DNA of 64,000 nt from Lentzea sp. NBRC 102530 (GTDB lineage: Bacteria; Actinomycetota; Actinomycetes; Mycobacteriales; Pseudonocardiaceae), in NCBI RefSeq assembly GCF_030269365.1, contig NZ_BSTF01000018.1, positions 62,001 to 126,000 on the forward strand, read 5' to 3'. Shown piece after piece: positions 42,040-50,426 of this stretch (its first letter is position 1; every line of letters starts with the position of its first letter). The notes beneath the pieces were generated by a model. That model searched no databases. It saw nothing but the letters and a program-made list of their open reading frames with translations, and was not told the DNA's origin. A program made the position numbers and the translations under genes.

Positions 42040-42282
42040 GTGACCGATCCTAACCAGCCGGTAACCCCAGGTGTCAGCGAAATGTCAGCGGCGGTCGCGA
42101 TGCTCACAGCAGAGGAAGGGTCAGCGGCCCCATCACCCCAGGCGGGTCGCTGACGCACCACCCGAGCGGAGCGGCGTCCCGGCCCCCAGCTGGACGTCGC
42201 TCCCTCCCAGACGGTGCCGCCGGGGACCGGACAGCCCAAACCTCTCCCCGGGCCCTGGCGGCGCCTTTCCACCCCCGGACGG

Positions 42283-43242
42283 TCAGGCAGCGCCCTGCGC
42301 CCCCGTCATGAACTTCCCGAGCCGGTGCGCGAGGTCGTCGGCGGCCTCGTTGCCCCGCAGGCGTTCCGCTTCCTGCCGCAACGGGCGCATGCGGTCACGG
42401 GTGCGGGCGGAACGAATGGGGCCGGACACCGCGATGGCCTGTTCCCCGACGTCCCGCGCTTGTTCGGCCTCGTTCTGCACCAGGTGGTTGACCGCCAGCG
42501 CGGCGAGCCGGAACGACTGGCTGCGCGAGGCGTCCTCGCCGCCGCTGGAGATCGCCCTGGTGAGCAGCGGGATCGCGGACCGCGCGTACTTCACGTCGCA
42601 GGTGCGCGCGAGTTCGGTGTGCACCATGCCGCCGATCGACACCAGGTCGGCCAGGTCGAAGAACCTCGCCCACGGCGGCGCGTCCTCGGCCACCGACCGT
42701 GCGAACTCGTCCTCGGCGCGCGCGAACTGGCGCAGCGCCTGCCTTTCCGCGCCCATCTTCGCGAACGCCCACGCCTCGTTGGCGTGCAGGATGGACACGG
42801 CCAGAGTGGACCCGCTGGCCTGCGCGATCGGCAGTCCTCGTTGGAACGACGCCAACGCGTCCTCGGCCAGTTCGTAGTGCAGGTGCACGCGACCCATCCG
42901 GTAGTGGATGTTCGCTTCCAGCGCGCTGTTGCCCGACGCGCGCGCGAGATCCATCGCACGGCCGAAGTGCAGGTGTGCGGACTCCAGCAGTCCCATGTCG
43001 AACGACGACCAGCCGGCCAGGTTGTGCAGGTCCGCGATGGCGACCTGGAGCCGGTGCAGCACCTTGCCGGCCGAACCGGTGTCGAGCAGCGGGTTCGCCC
43101 AGTTCAGCAGTGCGACGCAGGCATCCCGGCAGGCGCCGCCGCCATATTCGTGGTCCAGCGCTCTGAGCGCGCCGGTGAGCGTTTCCACGTGCCGCACATC
43201 GGTTTTGTCCACCCGAGCGGGAAATGCTTCGCCGTCGAACAT
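42283..43242 (-). CDS. TPR protein resembling the sensor half of an XRE-family regulator
   Basis: A 319-residue all-helical protein of TPR-like repeats (HVETLTGALRALDHEYGGGACRD; GLLESAHLHFGRAMDLARASG; YRMGRVHLHYELAEDALASFQRG). The opening block is the one that usually follows a Cro/C1-type HTH in large actinomycete regulators, but no HTH precedes it. ATG 43242 has GGAGGG 8 nt upstream, so the gene is complete as it stands. It may be a decayed regulator or a stand-alone partner. It lies 243 nt upstream of the AfsR-like gene, same strand. Confidence 0.8.
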   Translation of the reverse strand: MFDGEAFPARVDKTDVRHVETLTGALRALDHEYGGGACRDACVALLNWANPLLDTGSAGKVLHRLQVAIADLHNLAGWSSFDMGLLESAHLHFGRAMDLARASGNSALEANIHYRMGRVHLHYELAEDALASFQRGLPIAQASGSTLAVSILHANEAWAFAKMGAERQALRQFARAEDEFARSVAEDAPPWARFFDLADLVSIGGMVHTELARTCDVKYARSAIPLLTRAISSGGEDASRSQSFRLAALAVNHLVQNEAEQARDVGEQAIAVSGPIRSARTRDRMRPLRQEAERLRGNEAADDLAHRLGKFMTGAQGAA

Positions 43243-43345
43243 AGCTGGGCCCTCCTGACGTGCGCCGGTCACCCGTCGTGCGGATACCCGTTACACACCG
43301 CCGGTACTCACCGCGCCGCGTCACCATCCCGCTGTCCGGCCTGGT

Positions 43346-43410
43346 CGGGAAGGGTCTTTCGGCCTTCCCGGGACATGTCGGCGCGACCACCACAACGCCG
43401 TGGTGGCCGC
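43346..43410 (-). terminator. Two hairpins downstream of the ferredoxin gene
   Basis: The perfect stems CCACCAC/GTGGTGG (43387-43406, extended outward by GCG/CGC after a mismatch) and CGGGAAGG/CCTTCCCG (43346-43370) lie 110-175 nt after the minus-strand ferredoxin stop. They probably end the P450-ferredoxin mRNA. Nothing else was found in the 278-nt gap 43243-43520. Confidence 0.4.
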
Positions 43411-43520
43411 GCCTACGATTTCGGACGGTCATGGTGATCGGAAAGGGGCCATCGAGGTGTCAAGCATGTCGATCTGAATCAATTTCCCGTGACCGGAGAA
43501 CACCGGATCGGCCGCTGAAT

Positions 43521-43715
43521 TCACTCTTCCAGGGTGACCACCTGGGCCGGGCACCGGTCCACGGCGTCACGAACCCCCGGCAACAACTCCGCGGGCGGCT
43601 CGGAGATCAGCACGAGGCCGAGCCCGTCGTCGTCGGACTGGTCGAACACGTCCGGTGCGGCCAGCACGCACTGACCCGAACCGATGCACTTCGCCTGGTC
43701 TATCCGGACGGTCAT
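43521..43715 (-). CDS. [3Fe-4S] ferredoxin, second P450 set
   Basis: A 64-residue ferredoxin with Cys10, Cys16 and Cys55 as ligands (AKCIGSGQC, DRCPAQ), indicating a [3Fe-4S] cluster. The ATG at 43715 overlaps the P450 stop by 1 nt (TGATG). It is close in length and pattern to the ferredoxin at 38036, so the two operons may share ancestry or an electron-transfer reductase. Confidence 0.95.
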   Translation of the reverse strand: MTVRIDQAKCIGSGQCVLAAPDVFDQSDDDGLGLVLISEPPAELLPGVRDAVDRCPAQVVTLEE

Positions 43716-44908
43716 CACCAGACCACCGGGATGGTCGCCGCGCCGTAGGTGATCATGTCCTCGCGGAAGTCCATCTCGGCCACGGGAACGGCCGGCCGGA
43801 CGTCCGGGAACCGGGTGAACAGCGTGCGCAGCAGGATCTGCAGCTCCGCGCGCGCCAGGTTCGCGCCGAGGCACTGGTGCGGCCCGTACCCGAACCCCAG
43901 GTGCGACACCGCCCTGCGTTCCAGGTCGAGCTCGCCGGCGTGCGGGCACAGCGACTCGTCCAGGTTGGCCTGGAACGTCACCGCGACCCACTCACCGGCC
44001 TTGATGGTGACGCCGTCGACCTCGACGTCCTCGACGGCCCGGCGCGCGAGCCCCGCTCCGCCGAGCCTGCCGACGGTGTAGCGCATCAGCTCCTCGACGA
44101 TGACGTCGGCGCGGCCGGGGTCGCGCTTCAGGATCGCCAGCTGGTCCGGCTTCTCGAAGAGCGTGAGCGTGAACAGGCCGAAGAAGTTCGACGTCGTCTC
44201 GTGCCCCGCCGCGAGCAGGCCGATGGCGAGGAACAGCAGTTCGTCCATCTGGAAGTCGGTGTCGTTGACCATGAGGCCGATCAGGTCGTCGGTGGTGCCC
44301 GACGCCTTCTTCTCCTGCACGACCTTGAGCAGCACCCCGTCCAGTTCCTCGGCCTTCGCCTCGTACTCGGCGCGCGAGCCGTTCTTGCCGAACATCTCCC
44401 TGGCCGTGGCCTGGAACAGCGCCTGGTGCTCCGGCGGCACGCCGAGCAGTTCTGCGATCACCAGCGACGGCACCGGCAGGCAGACAGACGACACCAGGTC
44501 GGCGGGCGCTCCGGCGCGTTCCATCGCGTCGAGGTGCTCGTCGACGATCTCCTGGATGCGCGGGCGCATCTCGTTGAGGCGCTTGACCATGAACGCCCTG
44601 GCGAGCGGCCGGCGCAGCCGCAGGTGCGCGTCACCGTCCATCACGTTCATGTTGCCGGGCTCCGGCAGGCCGAGGACCTGCTCGCCCTCGGTGCGCATCT
44701 CCGGCTGGCCGTCCTTGTTCGCGCTGAACCGCGGATCGGACAGCACCTTGCGCACGCCGGCGTAGCTGCTGATGACCCAGGCCTCGACGCCGTTGGGCCA
44801 CAACATCTTCACCGGGCCGTCGCTGATGGCCTCCGCGAAGCCCGCGGGCGCGCCCAGCGGGTGGACGCGGTTCTCGTGCGGGACGGGGCAGACAGCGGCT
44901 TCGGTCAC
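43715..44908 (-). CDS. Cytochrome P450, second set
   Basis: A 397-residue soluble P450. The AGHETT oxygen motif, EELMR ExxR and haem Cys346 (FGYGPHQCLG) are intact. The sequence begins MTEAAVCPVPHENRVHPLGAP, like CYP105- and CYP107-type actinomycete enzymes; the subfamily is not assigned. GTG 44908 has GGGGGA upstream. The 79-nt gap to the TetR gene holds an AGAAC-T-GTTCT palindrome, so induction through that TetR is likely. Substrate unknown. Confidence 0.93.
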   Translation of the reverse strand: MTEAAVCPVPHENRVHPLGAPAGFAEAISDGPVKMLWPNGVEAWVISSYAGVRKVLSDPRFSANKDGQPEMRTEGEQVLGLPEPGNMNVMDGDAHLRLRRPLARAFMVKRLNEMRPRIQEIVDEHLDAMERAGAPADLVSSVCLPVPSLVIAELLGVPPEHQALFQATAREMFGKNGSRAEYEAKAEELDGVLLKVVQEKKASGTTDDLIGLMVNDTDFQMDELLFLAIGLLAAGHETTSNFFGLFTLTLFEKPDQLAILKRDPGRADVIVEELMRYTVGRLGGAGLARRAVEDVEVDGVTIKAGEWVAVTFQANLDESLCPHAGELDLERRAVSHLGFGYGPHQCLGANLARAELQILLRTLFTRFPDVRPAVPVAEMDFREDMITYGAATIPVVW

Positions 44909-44930
44909 GGGAAATCCCCCTCAACAGAAC

Positions 44931-44941
44931 AGAACTGTTCT
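44931..44941. promoter_or_regulatory. Palindrome upstream of the second P450
   Basis: AGAAC-T-GTTCT is an 11-nt perfect palindrome 22 nt upstream of the P450 start, next to AT-rich sequence (TTTTGAATCC). A second partial AGAAC copy adjoins it (ACAGAACAGAAC). It is a candidate TetR operator. Confidence 0.45.
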
Positions 44942-44987
44942 TTTGAATCCATGACCGAACGTAGCGCAACGACTACGCCCTGGCGAG

Positions 44988-45548
44988 TTATTTGGTCCGA
45001 AATGCACCGAGGAGCGGTCTCAACAGGCCGTCGACGATGCCCTCGACGACCCCCGGTTCCTCCGAACGCAGCACGAAAGTCGAGATCAGCGCGGTGATGA
45101 GGACGTCGGCGTCGAGGGACTCGGGCAGCTCACCGCGCGCCTTCGCCCGTTCGACGGCGACCCGCAGGTGCTCGGTGTAGGCGCGGTCGACGTGCTCCTC
45201 GCGCAGGCTCGCGAGGTCCGCGTCCTGGCGGCTGCCTTCGAGGAGGCCGAGGAAGATCCCGGCGGTGTCGAACGGCGGCTCGCGCCACGCCCGGATGATC
45301 TGGCGGACGTCCTCCGCGAACGCGCCCTCGTCGGGCTGCGGCGACTGCGGCAGGTTCGCCCGCAGCGCGTCGGTGATGAGCCGCGCCTTCGACGGCCAGC
45401 GCTGGTAGAGGCTCGCCTTGCTCGCGCGGGCCCGGCCGGCCACGAGGTCCATGTTGAACCTCGCGTAGCCGACCTCGGCCAGCACGTCGAGGACGGCGGC
45501 GAAGACCTCCCGCAGACGCTCCGGCGCGTCCAAAGGCGTGCGCCCCAC
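44988..45548 (-). CDS. TetR family transcriptional regulator
   Basis: A 186-residue repressor with HTH in ARFNMDLVAGRARASKASLYQRWPSK and the C-terminal TetR_C-like domain (DLASLREEHVDRAYTEHLRVAVERAKARGEL). GTG 45548 has GGGAGG 6 nt upstream. It stands directly upstream of the P450-ferredoxin pair on the same strand and probably represses it. Confidence 0.92.
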   Translation of the reverse strand: MGRTPLDAPERLREVFAAVLDVLAEVGYARFNMDLVAGRARASKASLYQRWPSKARLITDALRANLPQSPQPDEGAFAEDVRQIIRAWREPPFDTAGIFLGLLEGSRQDADLASLREEHVDRAYTEHLRVAVERAKARGELPESLDADVLITALISTFVLRSEEPGVVEGIVDGLLRPLLGAFRTK

Positions 45549-45609
45549 AGACAGCCTCCCGTGTTCTCGGCCGCTGCTGCGCAGACGGCGGCGAGTCCGT
45601 CCCCGCGTC

Positions 45610-47493
45610 TCAGTTGACCGGGACCGTACCTGGCGCGTTGGCGAGCTTGCCCGTGCGCCGCACCGACATCCACCGCAGCCGCGTGCCGTGCACGGCCGTG
45701 ATCAACGACTGGATCACCACGGCGTACATCAGCTGCCGGTACACGACCTGCTGCAGCGGATACGCCCACAACGGCTTGAGCGACTCGCCGTCGAGCCTCA
45801 GCGCGTAACCGGCGCTCGCCGTCTGGATCAGCAGGAACACGGTCCACACGAGCAACGCGAGCGGTGCGTCCGCGACGAAGAACCCGTACAGCACGAGGAG
45901 GTCCATCACAGGCGCGAGGAGCGGCAGCAGCAGGTGGAACGCCACCAGGTAGCTGAGCCCGTACCGGCCCATCGGCCCTTTCTCCGCCAACGCGCCGCGG
46001 TGCTTCCACATCGCCTGAAAGGTGCCGTACGACCAGCGGTACCGCTGCCGGAACAGGCCTTTCAGGCTGACCGGCGCCTCCGTCCACGCCTTGGCCTCGG
46101 GGCGGTACGCGACCCGGCGGCCCGCGCGCGTGACGGCCATCGTGAGGTCGGTGTCCTCGGCGAGCGTGTCGTCGCTGACGCCGCCGACGTCGGCGAGCGC
46201 GGCGCGGCGGAACGCCCCGACCGCGCCCGGCACCGTCGGGATGCACCGCAGCGCGTGCAGGATCTGGCGGTCCAGGTTGGACCCGGCGCAGTACTCCAGG
46301 TGCTGCCAGCGCCCGAGGATCCCCTGCCGGTTGCCGACCTTGGCGTTGCCGGCGACCGCGCCGACCTCGTCGTCCGCGAACGGCTGCACGAGCTGGCCAA
46401 CGGTGTCCGGTTCGAAGATCGTGTCGGCGTCCACGAGCACCAGCACGTCGTGCCGTGCCGCGCGGATCCCGGCGTTCAGCGCGGCCGGCTTGCCCTGGTT
46501 GTCCTGCCGGAGCACGGTGACGCCGGGCAGGTCGAGTTCCTCGGCGATCTCGCCGGTGCCGTCGGTGGAGCCGTCGTCCACGACGATCACCTCGACGTCG
46601 GCGAGGTGGTTGTTCCCGGCGATGGACGTGACCGCGGCGGCGATGTTCAACGCCTCGTTGTACGCCGGCACCACCACTGAGACCGGCGGCGCGAACCACG
46701 GCGGCGCTTCCTCTTCGCGGCGCATCCTGCGGTCGTTGTGCGCCAGCCCCAGCTGCATCAACGTGCGCAAGATGCCCAACAGCGCGGCGATCCCGATGGC
46801 GGTGCCGAAGACCACGAGCACGATGCCGCCGTTGCGTTGTGCCCACGTCGTGACGGCACCGGTGAACCGCTCGTGCGCGGCCACCGGGATCAGCGGCTCG
46901 TCGCTCACCCGCACGAACTCGTAGCCGCGTGTCTTCGCGAGCCGCCGGGCGGCGTCGCCGCCGAGAGTGCCGTTGTCGTACAGCCGGATGACGCCTTTCT
47001 TCGGCTGCAACGACTTCCGCACGAACGTGGCGATGTCCAGGAAGTCCCGGTAGCCGGCGTCGATCTCCCGCGGAGCACCGACGAGCGTGGTGTGGCCGTC
47101 CAGCGCGTCGGCGAGCGCGGCCTGGGCGAGGGCGAGGTTCAGCCCGGTGCCGAGGTCGCCCTCGGCGCGGAACCCGTCGAGGCCGACCTGGTGTCCCTCG
47201 GCGACGATCCGGCGCGCGAGGTCCGGTTCCCGCGTGACCTGGGCGCCGGTGACGTAGAAGGTCGCCTTGACGCCGGCGTCCCGCAGGCGGTCGAGGGTGC
47301 GCGGCGTCCACTTCGGGTCGGGACCGCCGTGGAACGCCAGCGCGAACGTGCCCCTGGGCAGGTCGAGCTGCTCCCCCGCGTGCCGCACCGGCTTCGGCCG
47401 GACGCCCGCGTAGGCGTGCAACGACACCACGCACATCAGCACCAGCAGCGCGAGCAGGATCGAGACCCAGTGCAGCCACGGCGTGCGTCTCAC
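45610..47493 (-). CDS. Membrane GT2 glycosyltransferase fused to a degenerate polysaccharide deacetylase
   Basis: A 627-residue membrane protein. After an N-terminal anchor (about 8-28) comes a NodB-like domain (about 45-210) whose active-site motif reads LAFHGGPDPKW instead of TFDDGP and whose metal-His motif is lost (GHQVGLDGF), so deacetylase activity is unlikely. A membrane segment (about 225-245) leads to a GT2 domain with VVVPAYNE, VDDGSTDGT, VDADT, EDTDLTMAV and QRYRWSYGT, the processive synthase signature. Four more membrane segments follow. It probably extends and exports a polysaccharide. GTG 47493 overlaps the small gene upstream by 4 nt. Confidence 0.9.
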   Translation of the reverse strand: MRRTPWLHWVSILLALLVLMCVVSLHAYAGVRPKPVRHAGEQLDLPRGTFALAFHGGPDPKWTPRTLDRLRDAGVKATFYVTGAQVTREPDLARRIVAEGHQVGLDGFRAEGDLGTGLNLALAQAALADALDGHTTLVGAPREIDAGYRDFLDIATFVRKSLQPKKGVIRLYDNGTLGGDAARRLAKTRGYEFVRVSDEPLIPVAAHERFTGAVTTWAQRNGGIVLVVFGTAIGIAALLGILRTLMQLGLAHNDRRMRREEEAPPWFAPPVSVVVPAYNEALNIAAAVTSIAGNNHLADVEVIVVDDGSTDGTGEIAEELDLPGVTVLRQDNQGKPAALNAGIRAARHDVLVLVDADTIFEPDTVGQLVQPFADDEVGAVAGNAKVGNRQGILGRWQHLEYCAGSNLDRQILHALRCIPTVPGAVGAFRRAALADVGGVSDDTLAEDTDLTMAVTRAGRRVAYRPEAKAWTEAPVSLKGLFRQRYRWSYGTFQAMWKHRGALAEKGPMGRYGLSYLVAFHLLLPLLAPVMDLLVLYGFFVADAPLALLVWTVFLLIQTASAGYALRLDGESLKPLWAYPLQQVVYRQLMYAVVIQSLITAVHGTRLRWMSVRRTGKLANAPGTVPVN

Positions 47494-47615
47494 CAGGCTC
47501 CCAGCAACGTGCCCGCCACGACGGCGCCGAACGCGACCAGTCCACTCGCGACGGTCCAGCTGACCAGTGCGGCCGCTACCCGTCTACCGCCACTGCCGTC
47601 GACGAAGACCTGCAT
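47490..47615 (-). CDS. 41-residue single-pass membrane peptide
   Basis: A short ORF starting at ATG 47615 after a strong purine RBS (GGGGGAGAAGGA). It encodes MQVFVDGSGGRRVAAALVSW followed by a hydrophobic helix to GTLLGAW. Its stop overlaps the glycosyltransferase GTG by 4 nt and its start lies inside the gene before it. The overlaps and RBS make it a likely real small subunit of, or translational coupler for, the synthase. Function unknown. Confidence 0.65.
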   Translation of the reverse strand: MQVFVDGSGGRRVAAALVSWTVASGLVAFGAVVAGTLLGAW

Positions 47616-47992
47616 TTCCTTCTCCCCCTGCTGAAAACGCGGACCGCCGCGACCACGAGTGCCGCGCCGACCGCCGCCGCCATCCACGGGAACCCGTGCA
47701 CCAGCAACGGAACCGCGTCCGCTCCGAGCTCCCTCGTGCTCCCCCACCACGCGAGCCGGCGCGACTGCCGCTCCCACCCCGCGTTCCCCACCGCGACGAC
47801 GACGAACACGAGCGGCGGCACCGGCACCACGGTCCAGAGACCGACCATGCGCACCAGCGCCGAGACCGCGAGCGCGCCGCCCACGAACCAGCCGCCGAAG
47901 CCCCAGCCGAAGCCGTCGTCCACCCAGATCCCGGTCTGCGTGAACACCGCCAGCATCGCGACCGCGGCGAGACTGGGCAGTTGCACCCCCAT
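47576..47992 (-). CDS. Small multi-pass membrane protein
   Basis: A 138-residue protein with four predicted membrane segments (about 5-20, 30-55, 58-75, 98-118) and a basic, Ser-rich C terminus. The pattern resembles the actinobacterial DUF6542-like membrane proteins, but I am not certain. It starts 19 nt after the LuxR-type regulator stop and overlaps the 41-residue ORF by 40 nt. The four genes from 50279 to 45610 therefore look like one transcript. Confidence 0.7.
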   Translation of the reverse strand: MGVQLPSLAAVAMLAVFTQTGIWVDDGFGWGFGGWFVGGALAVSALVRMVGLWTVVPVPPLVFVVVAVGNAGWERQSRRLAWWGSTRELGADAVPLLVHGFPWMAAAVGAALVVAAVRVFSRGRRKCRSSSTAVAVDG

Positions 47993-48011
47993 GCCGGCCG
48001 AGGATAGCCCG

Positions 48012-50279
48012 CTAGGAACGGCGCTCCGTCACCCACGTCGCGATCTGCGCCCGTGAGCTGAACCCGAGCTTCTGCAGGATCCGCTCCACGTGTCCCTCCG
48101 CGGTCCGGCGCGCGATCACCAGCCGGGCCGCGATCTCCTTGTTCGACATGCCTCCGGCGATCAGGTCCGCCACCTGCTGCTCCCGCCGGGTCAGCGGCGC
48201 GAGCGGCGCGGCCGGTTCCGGTGCGGCGGTCTCCTCCTCCCCGATGGCGAACGCGATGGCGTCCTCCAGTTCGAGGTCCATGCCCTTGCGGAACAGGGTG
48301 CGGAACTCCTGCTCGCCGAGCGCGGACACCGTCGCCGACTCGCACTCGCCGTGCGGCGCGCCGAAGTACCGCGACCCGAACATGGGGTAGCCCACCGACT
48401 GCCAGATCTCGTTGGTGGCGCCCAGCAACGTCGCCGCGCGCAGCGCGTTGCCCTGCGAGGCCGCGATCCAGGCGAGCAGCTCGACCGCCAGCACGATGCC
48501 CAGCAGATCGTGGAACGTGCGCTTGATCCGCAGGCACTCGCGGCCGAGCTGGTCGGCGCGGGCGAGGTCGCCGCTGACCCACGCGCACAGCGCCAGCACC
48601 CAGATCGCGTACGCCTGCGCCCACAGCTCGCCGTGTTCCTCGCCGACGGTCCTGGCCTCGACGCACAGGCGTTCGGCGGCGGCGAAGTCACGCCGGAACG
48701 TCGCCGAGATCGCGAGTTCGATGCCGGCGAGCATGGTGTGGCTGTTGACCGTGCCCTGGCCCCGGTACAGGCGCATGGCCTCGGCGAACCCGCTGTCGGC
48801 GAGGTCGAGGTCGTCGCCGACGAGGTGCGTGCAGGCGATGCGGTGGGTCGCGTAGGCGAGCGCGGTGCCGTCACCGGAGCTGAGCGCGTACTCGCGGCAC
48901 TCGTCCAGCATCCGCACCGACGCGGGCAGGTCGCCCTGCAACGTCGACACGTAGCCGTTGACCCACAGCGCCTTGGCCCGGTGCGGACCCGGTTTCGCCC
49001 CGGCCACGGCCCGGTCGAGCCAGTGCCTGCCCTCGCCGAGCATGCCGCAGCCCGCCCAGTAGAACCACAGCGTGCTCGCGAGGTGCACGCAGCTGTCGCC
49101 GTCGGTGTCGAAGCAGAAGTCCAGCGCCGACCGCAGGTTCGCGTGCTCGAGCCGGGTGAGGCTGAAGATCCGCGCCTGGGCCGGGCCGAACCACTCGGCC
49201 TCGCGGCGCTCGGCCCAGTCGATGAAGTGGTCCCGGTGCCGTTCGCGCATCACCTGCTCGCGACCGGCGTCGCGGAGCTTCTCGAGGCCGTACTGGCGCA
49301 GCGGTTCGAGCAGCCGGAAGCGGGTGCCGGACGGGTGCTGCTCGGACACCACGACCGACTTGTCGACCAGGCCCATCAGCGACCGCAGGATCTCCTCGGC
49401 CGGGACGCTCTCGCCCGCGCAGACCCGTTCGGCGGCCTCCAGGTCGAACGTGCCGGCGAAGACCGACGCCCGTGCCCACAGGACCTGCTCGTCGCGGGTG
49501 CAGAGGTGGAAGCTCCAGTCGACGGCGGCGTGCAGCGTCTGGTGCCGCGGGTCGCCGCCGCGCTTGCCGTCGACGAGCACCCGGAAGGTGTTGCCCAATC
49601 TGGACAACAAGTGGTCAAGGCTCAACACGCGCAGCCGCACGGCGGCCAGTTCGATCGCCAGCGGGATGCCGCCGAGCAGCGCGCAGATCTGGCTGACCTG
49701 CTCGTGGTTGCGCTCGTCGAGGACGAACCCCGGTTCGACGGCCGCGGCCCGTTCCGCGAACAACGCCAGCGCCGGTTCGCCCGGCAGTGGCAGGACCTGC
49801 CACAAATGTTCGCCGTCGACACCCAGGCGTTCCCGGCTCGTGACGAGCACGCGCAGGCCCGGCACTCCGCGCAACAACGCGTCCACGAGGTCCGCGGTCG
49901 ATCCGATGACGTGCTCGCAGTTGTCGAGCACCATCAGCAACTGGCGGTCGCGCAGGTGTTCCACCAGGACGGTCCGGTGCATGCGAACGGTGTCGTCGTG
50001 CACGCCCAACTGTTCCAGGACCGTGTGCACGACGAGGTCCGGATCGGTGACCCCGCCCAGGTCGACGAACCACACCCCGTCGCGGAACGCCCGGTGCGTC
50101 TCGGCGGCCGCGCGCAACCCCAGCCGCGTCTTGCCGACTCCACCAACACCCGTAAGAGTGACAAGGCGCGACTCGGACAGCAGCCTGCGCACCTCGGCGA
50201 CGTCCTGCTTGCGGCCGACGAAAGTAGTTGTGTCAGCAGGCAAGTTGCCTTTCCGACCAGGGTGAAGCGAACCTCCCAC
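48012..50279 (-). CDS. LuxR-type regulator with an ATPase and TPR domains
   Basis: A 755-residue regulator. The N-terminal AAA/NB-ARC-like ATPase has Walker A GVGGVGKT (44-51) and LMVLDNCEHV, preceded by NLPADTTTFVGRKQD. A TPR-like middle follows. The C-terminal LuxR HTH (about 690-750) contains LTRREQQVADLIAGGMSNKEIAARL. This is a common actinomycete layout for pathway activators. GTG 50279 was used; TTG 50243 after GGAAAGG is an alternative that would start at MPADTTTF. It heads a minus-strand group with membrane and polysaccharide synthase genes. Confidence 0.88.
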   Translation of the reverse strand: MGGSLHPGRKGNLPADTTTFVGRKQDVAEVRRLLSESRLVTLTGVGGVGKTRLGLRAAAETHRAFRDGVWFVDLGGVTDPDLVVHTVLEQLGVHDDTVRMHRTVLVEHLRDRQLLMVLDNCEHVIGSTADLVDALLRGVPGLRVLVTSRERLGVDGEHLWQVLPLPGEPALALFAERAAAVEPGFVLDERNHEQVSQICALLGGIPLAIELAAVRLRVLSLDHLLSRLGNTFRVLVDGKRGGDPRHQTLHAAVDWSFHLCTRDEQVLWARASVFAGTFDLEAAERVCAGESVPAEEILRSLMGLVDKSVVVSEQHPSGTRFRLLEPLRQYGLEKLRDAGREQVMRERHRDHFIDWAERREAEWFGPAQARIFSLTRLEHANLRSALDFCFDTDGDSCVHLASTLWFYWAGCGMLGEGRHWLDRAVAGAKPGPHRAKALWVNGYVSTLQGDLPASVRMLDECREYALSSGDGTALAYATHRIACTHLVGDDLDLADSGFAEAMRLYRGQGTVNSHTMLAGIELAISATFRRDFAAAERLCVEARTVGEEHGELWAQAYAIWVLALCAWVSGDLARADQLGRECLRIKRTFHDLLGIVLAVELLAWIAASQGNALRAATLLGATNEIWQSVGYPMFGSRYFGAPHGECESATVSALGEQEFRTLFRKGMDLELEDAIAFAIGEEETAAPEPAAPLAPLTRREQQVADLIAGGMSNKEIAARLVIARRTAEGHVERILQKLGFSSRAQIATWVTERRS

Positions 50280-50426
50280 AGCCGCACCCTAGGTCGGCTC
50301 GATCTCCCGCTGCAACGCGGTCCCCCGGAGGTACCAACGCCGAAACACGGGTAGTTACCCCCTAGGGCGCATGCGGTCACATCGACAGTCTTGAAAGCTT
50401 GGGGACGCGCGTCCGAGGGAGGGGTC

